From NCBI GenBank assembly GCA_032718565.1, contig JAVGVS010000791.1:36577-100576 (forward strand): a stretch of 64,000 bases of DNA, written 5' to 3'. Shown here piece after piece: positions 34,736-44,145 of this stretch. This stretch comes from Distichodus sexfasciatus. Lineage: Eukaryota; Chordata; Actinopteri; Characiformes; Distichodontidae. Position 1 is the first letter of the stretch. Every line of letters begins with the position of its first letter. Below the pieces are notes generated by a model, which saw only the letters and a program-made list of their open reading frames with translations, did not search any database and had not been told where the DNA came from. The position numbers and the translations under genes were made by a program.

Positions 34736-35214
34736 TACAAAGCACAGTGCAGGAACTCCCTCCTGGTGAAATGATGAAGCACTGCTATTGCGCAGACGTC
34801 TGAATTATATTGATCTTCAATCACTGGTGAACACTGACATCTATATTTGTATCTGTATCTGTATCTGTATCTGTATCTGAGGTTATCAACTTTGAAGATC
34901 ACGAACAACATAACGGTAATTGTTTGTTTGACTTCAGTAAGACTTGAAATGCCTTTATTCAAGCATATATAAACAAATGTTTCTTTTTAAGAAAATTTAT
35001 TTGAAATGTTTTTATTCAAATGTAAAATGTACACATGTTCATATTTGTAAATCAATGGTATACTTGTGAATACGTTTTAGGATTTATGAGGTAAATATCA
35101 TGTGTTTTTTCTGATTACATGCCTCAGCTATGCTGTAAAACATGTTCTACCTTTACCAAGCATTGCACTGGTAATGACTCACTGCATTTCATTTTCAAAA
35201 ATTTTCCCCTCAAG
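34736..35214 (+). promoter_or_regulatory. promoter-like block and 5' UTR region of GZ2
   Basis: Duplicate of the region before GZ1: GGAGTGGCCAAATAG, then TACAAA at 34736 in place of TATAAA. The shared 5' UTR stretch TTATATTGATCTTCAATCA follows, but the donor found in GZ1 (CATCAG|GTATTT) is replaced by an expanded TATCTG hexamer repeat (34850-34879). The acceptor CCCCTCAAG at 35214 is kept. Confidence 0.4.
34850..34879. repeat. TATCTG hexanucleotide repeat
   Basis: About five copies of TATCTG, absent from the homologous place before GZ1. Confidence 0.9.
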
Positions 35215-35441
35215 GACCCAGCTTGCCTTGGCAGATGTCGGCCAGAGTATTTTTCTGACATCAGTGAGAACCAGAAGCAAAGCTGAACAACAGTGTCCTC
35301 TTCTTATGATATTTTCACATCTTAACGAGTCATACCAGTGACTTGAGACTTAACTGAGAAGACAAGTAAAACTGCAGAAAGTAAAATCTCAGCTTGACTT
35401 AAGTAAAGAGATATTCTGGGAAAGCAGACAACAGCGCAGTC

Positions 35442-36290
35442 ATGATGTTCCACCTAAAGAAACTCAGATATGTAATCACTGGTGTGGCAGCAATTGTAGT
35501 GGGAGCCACCATAGGTAGAATATCAGGTGGGCTGATAGGTGTAACGGGAGGGAGACTTGTGGGTGCAGCGCTAGATACACTGTCGTATTTGCTAGCCATG
35601 AAGAATCGAACACATTACCTAAACCCTAAACTTTTACACATGTGTTTAATTTTACTAGGATATACGAATCGTGAGGTGGGGGCCGCACTTGGTGCAATTG
35701 AGGGCAGAAAGTATGGTGGTTTTCTTGGGGCTGGATTTGGATGGAGTTTAAGTAATATCATAGGCACAAGTATGATCCATAAATATGGGATTATAGCTGG
35801 TATCCCTCTTTATTTGAGAGCCACTATTACAGGAACGGCAGTTGGTGGTGCAGTTGGGGCTAAACTGGGTCATACAATTGGATCAATCTTGGGTGGAGCA
35901 GTAGCAACTAGATTAGGAGCACAAGCTGGTGAGGTATGTGGCATGTTTGGTGCAATTCTTACAGGCATATTTGGTGGTATTGTCGGTCTATTTGCAGGCA
36001 TTTTCACTTGCATTTTTGGTCATATCGCATTAATCGATGCTTCCCTAATCGAGGTGGAAGAGAGTTTGGCCTGTCTTTTGTTTGGTGGATATGTTGGAGC
36101 CTCTAATAATGGGGTGTGCGGTGCTGGTCTGGGTTGTTTGATAGGCTTAGTTGGACGAGTTCGTTTGAGTTCTGCAGTTTCTGCAGTTTCTGTGACGATG
36201 GGAGTGCCAGCTACAGTGCTGCATGCTGCAGTGGGTGGGGCAGTAGCTGGAACATTAGGGGTTTTATTTGAACTAGGCATAAAAAAGTAG
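35442..36290 (+). CDS. glycine-rich multi-membrane-segment protein, copy 2 (GZ2)
   Basis: Uninterrupted coding sequence of 282 codons from ATG 35442 (MMFHLKKLRYVITG); an in-frame stop 14 codons earlier fixes this start. It is clearly related to GZ1 along the whole length, with shared blocks such as RISGGLIGVTGGRLVGAALD, GTAVGGAVGAKLG and HAAVGGAVAGTLGVLFELG. The main difference is an in-frame loss of roughly 57 residues after the first quarter (GZ1 segment from about IKLGMLLGG to NIANENVEID). Small-residue GxxxG segments dominate and the tail is basic (GIKK). No named domain is recognised. Overlapping AATAAA signals lie at 36934-36943. An open frame after visible divergence suggests selection on both copies, though this is not measured. 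Confidence 0.75.
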   Translation: MMFHLKKLRYVITGVAAIVVGATIGRISGGLIGVTGGRLVGAALDTLSYLLAMKNRTHYLNPKLLHMCLILLGYTNREVGAALGAIEGRKYGGFLGAGFGWSLSNIIGTSMIHKYGIIAGIPLYLRATITGTAVGGAVGAKLGHTIGSILGGAVATRLGAQAGEVCGMFGAILTGIFGGIVGLFAGIFTCIFGHIALIDASLIEVEESLACLLFGGYVGASNNGVCGAGLGCLIGLVGRVRLSSAVSAVSVTMGVPATVLHAAVGGAVAGTLGVLFELGIKK

Positions 36291-36943
36291 TTGTGACTAG
36301 TACAGAAGACGCAAACAAATCTAGCCCTTACAGAGAAATGTATTTTTGTATATCAACAAAAATATATTTTATGTATCAACATGTGTTTGTATGAATACAG
36401 TGTGAATATCACGACATTTTACAAAATATTACTTAATACATAACTAGTTACTAAGGAAAAATGAAATAATATTTCACTAATGAATTTGTATTATTAATGC
36501 CTGGTATGAACTTTTCATACATGTCTATAAGTTGTATAGACATGTCTCTTTGCTACCTTGTTTTGAGTTCAACAGAGCCTGTCTTGGCAGATTGGGTGCA
36601 AAGATTTTTGAAACTTTGCTTATCTGGAAAAGATCCAACTACAATCCACTGGATTGGATTTCATGTATAGAAATGGACTCAAGCAAAAACAATCAACAAG
36701 ACAAATGGACATTCTGGGAAAGTGAAAAACTGCACATCTCCAGTTATCTGTTTAAAGAAAGTCAGGACTTTTATCAGACTGCTCCTTCTTTGAGCCATTA
36801 CATGTGAAGTCTTATGTTATACAAAGTATAATATTCTTTTTTAAACGGAAGACTAGTAAAGTTTGTTACCAAATCTGTACCATCATGTATTGATTGTGGG
36901 TGAATTATGTATGTATTACATTTGGGTGTTGTAAATAAATAAA

Positions 36944-38098
36944 GGTATAAATGTACATGTGCAAAAACTATAATAGTTAAGAAACTATGCCAATTAACTC
37001 ATAATACATTTATGACAAATTCTTTAGGTCAACTGACTTGTATGAAAATGTTTAGATTGCATTAGAAATGGTCAATGATTTACTTCAATGATAATTTCAA
37101 TGATAAATACTTGATAATATAATATTAATAAACCAATTCTGTTTCACTAGACAGGTTTATAATTTTCCTAATTAGTCAGGGTAAAGGAAAAACCCTCTAG
37201 CTTATGTGTCTAATTTGAGATTGGTGTTATTGCGACATCTGCTGTTGAACTTGAGCAGTTTCTTCTCATTTTGATTATTCCAAATGTTGTACGACGTTAA
37301 ACAAGTCACAAAATCTCCACCTGCCTACATTTTAAAATAAATAAAATACGTTTAAGATGTCGTTCAAATTAAAAATGATTTACAGGCATATAGCATATAA
37401 CAATACATGGTGTAAAGTTTAAATATGAATGTGTTACAAAAACCCTTTCCAGATTACTGCGATTGGGACCTAGTGGCAAACAGAAAAGAAGCATAAACTG
37501 GAGACCTTAAAAAACGTGAAGGGTCGTGAAAATCACCTGGAATCCAGGTGCAACAGATCATGTCACTACGGGTGGCCAGTGTAGGCAACTGAAATCTTAG
37601 GATGGCACACCAAAATAGAATATCATCCATTATAGAATTTAATACATTCTGAAATTATTTTATATACTTGTTATTAAAATCTATATCAATGTAATATGTC
37701 ACATATGGATATACATCTTAGGTCTTACAATACATCTTGTATTATTTATCCGTTTTCTGGAATTAACAGACACACAACTTGACAAAAACTAGAATAAACA
37801 TGCACTAAGCCGAATAAACTTGTCATCAAGGACTTCCCTGAAGGCTAAGGTGAAGACATGAAAAACTAAATTAAATCAAGTATTTTACTTAAGCCAAAAC
37901 CCATATTTAGACCTACATTTCTCTACACCTCTTTTTAACATTTCCTGCATTATGCCTGTATTTCTATTGGATAGTACTAAAAAGAAGAACCAGCAAACTC
38001 CAAAATCCTACCCTTTACACACAGTGAAAGTGATACTAAATAAAGCAATACTGACACATGAAGCTGAAGGAGAAGACTTGGAGCACAGAAGTGTTAAC
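36944..38098. other. intergenic between GZ2 and MHC B
   Basis: AT-rich, no coding signal. Just before the MHC B start, AGTGAAAGTGATAC (38024) is close to an IRF/interferon response half-site pair; weak evidence. Confidence 0.35.
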
Positions 38099-40681
38099 AT
38101 GAGAATTCTACTTTTAATGGCGTATTTGTTTCATCAGGCCTCAGCAGGTAGGTTTGGAGAACAGTTTATACCAGTTTGAATCAAATTAACTATATATATT
38201 TTAATATCTGAATATTCATTGATGGACTAATTCCAAGTCAGTATTATGAAGTTATGTAATGCCATTTCTTTAACTTGTACAACAGCAAAATGTTAAAGTT
38301 ATCCACAAGAAATCTCAAATAAGAATGTTATTGGTTATCTGAATAACCGTCTCCCACAATATTTAATAAAGTTTCTGTGTCCTAAGAAATGTTCATGTTT
38401 TCCTATTGAACTTTCTTGAAATTCATGTGAGCTTCATCTACAAGCAAAGCATATATCGAGAGAAAACATTAAAACTATTGTGTCAAATAAGTCTTGTAAT
38501 GATATAGTTTGATATTTTGAATACATTCCTGGGTTGAAACTCTTTCAGCTTTGTTTCTTAACTGTTTCTCATTACATTATATGATTTATCACATTGAAGT
38601 TCAAAAAGAAATGTAGTTCCTCTATGAATGTATGTTTGTGGAAGTTTTTTAGGTTTGCTCACATGTTTTTTCTTCTGCTTTTTGTTTGTTTATTTGAAAA
38701 ATATGCTGGCGTTTCTCGCATGACTGTGTCTCTACCAGATACTGAAATGTAAAAAAAAGAATTGTATAACCTAATAAAAGGATATCTAGATGATATTAAA
38801 CGTTGCTCTAAATTATTTAAAATATTTCCTGTCTATCTATGATTCAAGCAAGTAATGATTTACATCTTAGATTTGTGCTTCCTCTTAGATTTGTGTATAT
38901 TAATGACAATGATCTACAAGAGCTTGTTTTGAATGTTATATACTGTACATATTTTGCAGATTCTCATTCTTTGAAGTATTGGGTCACTGTAGTCACACCA
39001 GGAATAAGTTTCCCAGAGGTCACTGTTACCGGTGAAGTGGACATCATGCAGGCTGAGTACTATGACGATAATATCAGGAAGTTAGTCCCAAAAACTGACT
39101 GGATTAAAACGAGTGTGAAGAAAGAGGACTGGGAGACAAGAACACTGCTATGGCTAAATCGAGCGATCGATTACAAAAGCATTCTTAAACTTTATATGAA
39201 AACATACCACCACACTGGAGGTAAGGAGGAACACCCTCAAAGCATTCACCAACCAGCAGTGTGTATGTGTGTGTGCGCATGTGTTTGTGTGAGCCAAACA
39301 AGGTTCCAGCATTGCTTTATTTGACTTCAAGGTTGAAGAGAAAAGCAAAAAGTGCATTAATAAAATTAAAGGAAAGAGAAACTGTAGCAATACCTTAAAA
39401 TATCTTCATGTCTCTACAGGGCTTCACACATTTCAAGTGATGGCTGTGTGTCAGCAGGACGATCAAAATAAAACTGGATTTTATATCTCATACGCTTACG
39501 ACGGAACAGATGTGATCAGTCAAGATACAAATGATGCAAGTGGTTATAAAACTCAAGCTATTACCTTAAATAAGGGTGATGGTAGCAGAAATATCCTGGA
39601 CAATGACTGTACTGAAACATTAAAGAAATATATCAGCCATGGGAGAGAAATTCTGGAAAGAAAAGGTTGTCAACTATAAAAACCTTTCGATACGTTATAC
39701 TTTTAAAAGGAAATTTGCCTTTATCACTAAGGACATTGCTCTTTTCTGCTTAAATCAATGTTCTTTACCTCCTTCTCCATTCTCTGAAGTTCCTCCAATT
39801 GTGACCCTGTTCCAGAAGAACTCTTCTTCTCCAGTAGTGTGTCATGCTACAGGTTTCTACCCCAAAGAAGTGGTAATCTCCTGGCAGAGGAATAAAAAAG
39901 ACCTACACAAGGACGTGGAGCTTAAAGAAACGTTACCCAACGAGGATGACACATTCCAGAAGAGAAGCAACTTGAGAGTTTCACCTGAGGAGCTGCACAA
40001 GAATAAACACACATGCGTCGTCCAACATATAAGCCTGAAAGAACCTTTTGAGGTAGACAATCCTAAGAACCAAGGTCCAGGTAGGAGAAATATACAGTAA
40101 CTGTCAATCAAAAGAAGTATGTGTTTAGAGCAGGGGTGGGCACTTCCGGTCCTGGAGGGCCGGTGTCCTGCAGGTTTTCCATCCAACCTGATGAGTATCT
40201 TCTGGTGATTGTCTACCTGAGTCCAGGTGTGAATGTTCTAAAATCAAGTACGATGGAAAACCTCCAGGACACTGGCCCTCCAGGACCGGAAGTGCCCACC
40301 CCTGGTTTAGAGAGAAATTATGTTTTGCCTAAACACAAATGGTTGTTTCAGATCGAAAACTTGGAATCATTCTTGGGGTAGTTACAGTATGTTTCTGCAT
40401 TGGTGTCCTTGGATTTTGTATTAAAAAGAAGAACATGCCTGGTAAGAGAAAAGTGAAACCCCCACTTCAACTCACTACCTCTAGATAAGTAGCAGATCCA
40501 CCACTTCATTGTATATGTAGGATATTTTTCCTAGCCCCAACCTTACCATCCATTAATATTCTGCAGTCTCCAGAAAATGATGGCACCAATCAGTAATCTA
40601 TCTACCTATCTATATTACTGTTTTTCAGGTGAATCTCCAGATGAAAACGCCTCAGAACAGATTAGAATGATTGCTTTGTAA
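38099..40681 (+). CDS. MHC class I alpha chain B, divergent (nonclassical type)
   Basis: Six phase-1 exons: 38099-38147 signal peptide (MRILLLMAYLFHQASA), 38960-39220 alpha1, 39420-39665 alpha2, 39790-40080 alpha3, 40352-40441 membrane segment (LGIILGVVTVCFCIGVLGF then KKK), 40629-40681 tail ending MIAL. Predicted 329 residues, with AATAAA at 40701. The alpha2 cysteine pair and the alpha3 Ig fold (SSPVVCHATGFYPKEVV, HTCVVQHISL) are kept. Compared with gene A, the groove is altered: Tyr7 to Val, Arg84 to Thr, Trp147 to Gly, Tyr159 lost, Tyr171 to His, and about seven residues deleted in the alpha2 helix. The N-glycan site at the end of alpha1 is absent and a new one (NKT) is in alpha2. It probably does not hold classical peptides. 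The alpha2 donor GTTGTC is unusual. An in-frame ATG at 37952 could add 49 residues but would bury the signal peptide. Confidence 0.88.
40131..40304. mobile_element. hAT-like miniature element 2 (palindromic) in MHC B intron
   Basis: 174 bp, nearly a full hairpin: starts CAGGGGTGGGCACTTCCGGT and ends ACCGGAAGTGCCCACCCCTG. Perfect 8-bp target duplication GTTTAGAG at 40123-40130 and 40305-40312. It lies between the alpha3 and membrane exons and leaves the splice sites intact. Confidence 0.9.
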
Positions 40682-41739
40682 TGCAATGTAATCATTTTAA
40701 TAATAAAGTGACAAATTATTTAAATAATTTAATCATATATGAGGAGTATTTTAATAGACCTGTTATAAGTTATAAGTTTACAATGTTATAGTAAACAATG
40801 AGTGTATTTTATGTATGAACAATGAAATGTTTCTACAGTAAATGATGCGTGCTTAGTTAATCCCACCATTGCAATGTGTTTACAAATCCTTCAAAGCATT
40901 TGCCTACGGCATTAAATTTTTTTCATGCTTTTATGACCTAGCACATAAGATTCTCTTTAGTTCTAGGATACACAGAGATGAGAATACATTTCATGTTGTG
41001 CTGGTGCAGTGCTACGAACGACTGGAAAGCTTTTTGGAGATCTTTAGACTGAGGTGTTGGGGGTCTGATGAACATATAACCTGGGGCTGGTGGCAATAAA
41101 ATTAGGAAAGCTGTATTGATGTGATGCACATTTTTTGGTTTCACCGTATACTGCATATAACTACCAATGAATTTAAAGCTTTTTAAGGTTGTTGCACAAA
41201 TAACAGGAGCCATGTTGGATTTGTGTTCACATGAGCACTTTGTTATTGTTCTCTATACAGGGTTTTTGGATGTTGTACATCATACAGAATGATAATGAGT
41301 AAGGAGGAGCTGGGTGAGCTACAAGTACAAATACAGGAAACCCTTTTCCCCATACCTGGCTTAAAGAGTTAGTTGACTAAATCACTATGGACAATCTGTC
41401 GCTCCTTTATGTCCTGAGCACTGATATGTCAGTCAGGCTGAGGCTGTTTCGAAGTCGCCAAGCCAACAAAGTTAGCCAGATATGAGGAAGAGAGGCAGGA
41501 GATAGAGGCAACCCAAACAGAGAGAGAGCAGACATTCGCAAAAATTCCAATTCGCTAAACCTCTCCAATGTCTTGAGTTAACGTGGCGTCACCCACAGGG
41601 CCAAACCAGTCTCTGAAATTTTGATTTTTAATTCACCAAAATGGGCTCACATGCACTATTTTCACATCATTAGGTGGAGCGTCAGCTTGATCATTAAAGG
41701 TAACGACCTTGAGGCCTGTCCGAGTTTTTCCCTTTATTT

Positions 41740-41945
41740 CAGGTCCCAATCCCTCGTTAATACTCTGCAGTCTCCAGTAGGAGGCGCAGCAATTCAAAAA
41801 GGCACTAATCCACAGTCTATCTACTTCTCTATCTAGTCTCTTGCGCTCTCTCTCTGTTTAGGTCATGGGCAGCAGTGAAAGCGAAGCGTGTCTGGAAGAC
41901 AGCGGATGCAGACCACAACTAAAACCTCCATCGCACATAGGTGGC
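41740..41945 (+). pseudogene. decayed copy of the MHC class I 3' end
   Basis: Matches the last intron and tail exon region of MHC B: TTAATACTCTGCAGTCTCCA against TTAATATTCTGCAGTCTCCA, then similarly spaced GGCACTAAT and CTATCTACTTCTCTATC blocks. A T-rich acceptor (CTCTCTGTTTAG) precedes a possible tail exon at 41863. No alpha domains are found upstream, so it is a fragment. Confidence 0.55.
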
Positions 41946-43955
41946 TAACGGAACATATTCCTCTAGTGTTAACTCATAACATCCCATAACATACTAGTTC
42001 TGTACATACTATTTAAATAGACCCATTATTAACTGTTAATAACACCGAGAATAATGTCTGTTAATGACAATATCGTCAAAAATGTTAACATTGACTTCTG
42101 GGGGAACTAGAGAAGAATGTCCCGTATTTACAATCGTGGATAGCCAAAATTAAATTATGAAAACACTTTCTGCATTAGAAAATAATATACAATAAATATC
42201 CTGTTCCAACAAAAAAAACAACTTATAACGTGACATTGTCAACGGATGTTGCAATCTGAAAAAACAAATCAAAATACAGTTCTTCATAAATGCTATTCAT
42301 AAATGTTATGCTCGCTTTTTAGCCGTTGGAGGCGTACGAAAGGCAAAATAAAAATCAGAATGACAATATTCTACGTAAGAAGGCCAGCCTTTGCTATGTC
42401 TGGATGATGCAACAGTTTACATTCCCATTCTAAGGTTACAACCTTAATTTCCATTTTAGCCATTAAACAATGCAAAAAATGCCCAGGATATGCTACTGCT
42501 GCGATGTGTTATTCCATGGCAAGTTGCATTTAATGTAGGAGTTACGTTTAAGTCCTTTATATTTATAAGAAGTCAAAATTGTGCAGAAATGACAACCGTT
42601 TGACATGCTGCACACTGAAGCAACGGCAGAACCAATTCTAGTCTACAAACCTCAATCGCTTGCCATTATTAATCCATCCCTGCAAAACGGAATATAAATA
42701 AGAATTCTTCAAAATGGACAAACGAATGGCAACCCGTAGCGCACTGCTCAATGTGGCTGTTAAAGCTAACGCTAATGCTAACGCCCTCCTCTTCCTCTTC
42801 CAAGTGAGGGGGAGGTGTGTGTGTGTGTACAATAATACAAGAGGGTGAAGATGACTAGTAGCATGGGTACAGATACAGTTCAGTTCAGTTCGATTTTAGA
42901 TTGTGTGGCATAGTCCGACACATGCAGAAATCTAGCTTCGCCCTCCCACTGGGAAATCTTTCTGATTGGTCCAAGTAGCGGAAAAGGAGGCGAGGGAAGT
43001 GGAGTTGAATGCGTCCAGTAGACTGTCAAAGCAGGTTTCCTGTGGAGATCCGTACCTCAAGACCCGCAAGAAATCCTCCTCGTCTTAAGACTGAGAAGAG
43101 CTTGTTCTACGTTTGGCGAAATTACTGTTTTTCTTCATACGATAACCGAAAAGACTGACTAGACCGTACTTTGGCAACTACAGAAGAGACTGGTCGCTTT
43201 GGGAACCGTGGTCCGAGATACGGTAGCGTCAAACGAGACAGCCAACACGACTGGTGTTAATCTGTACAGGTGGTGGCCTCTTGGGATTCATCCAGTTGAT
43301 CTGTGATATTTACATGAATCCTACAATGTTTTACAAAAACGAGCTTTACAAACTTTTCTGAGCACAACGCCGCCACTTAAAAACATTTACACTAAACTTG
43401 GAATTGCTCCTCATTTTGGGATGTTCCTTCATTTTTGAATCTGTCCTTTCTTGGAAAAGGGGTTCCTGCGCGGTTACGTTCTTCAGATCACTAATCGAGT
43501 CACGACTGCTCGCTTTCCTGGGTAGAACGGCACTATGAGTTGGAGAAAAGTAGAAATGTAGGCGCTTAACTGCTTTTAAAGGGAGAATCCAACAATCGAA
43601 TGCTAGCTTGGCTACAAATGAACGAAAAGTAGTAGTGCTTGTGTAGGGACTTATGTAGTGTGCATTACAAAAAGAATTGTGTTCAGGTTTCTGACATGGA
43701 AAATTAATTGAGAACCATTAAATGTTGAGCAACAATGCTAGCCATCTGCAATGGAAACATCCCTTTAAAAGAGCTGAAATTTAGTGTTCCACTCTGGCCA
43801 CTAAATCAGGCACAAAGATAAAGAGTTACAAACTGAAGGAAGATTATCCTTCCCAGAGAATAACATGCTAAATTTTGTGTATGTTCATTTCTGCATGATG
43901 TGTATATATGTGTTTTCTCCCATATGCTTGCAAGTTTTTTGGGGCACGTGCAAGT
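41946..43955. other. intergenic or rusc2 3' UTR
   Basis: Probably includes the rusc2 3' UTR near 43.95 kb. A CpG-richer stretch lies at 42.7-43.3 kb with two CCAAT-type sites (CTGATTGGTCC at 42962). No exon recognised. Confidence 0.35.
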
Positions 43956-44145
43956 TCATTGCGGTGGATGGCACTCCTCGGTGTTCAGCGTGACATAGAT
44001 GATGGGCACAAGGCCCTGGGCATCACCCAAGACACACAGCAGGTAATCAGAGTCCGCTTTGTTCAGTACCCGCATCACGTCTCCCTTGTGGAAGCTCAGG
44101 TGTCCCGGCTCCGTTGCTATATGGTGACACAAAGCCTTCACCTCA
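43956..44145 (-). CDS. rusc2: rusc2 SH3 domain and C-terminus
   Basis: Last coding exon: VKALCHHIATEPGHLSFHKG, then DVMRVLNKADSDYLLC and GLVPIIYVTL, a full SH3 domain ending 11 residues before the stop at 43956. The tryptophan usual in the SH3 binding groove (D-W-L) is tyrosine here (D-Y-L). Confidence 0.92.
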
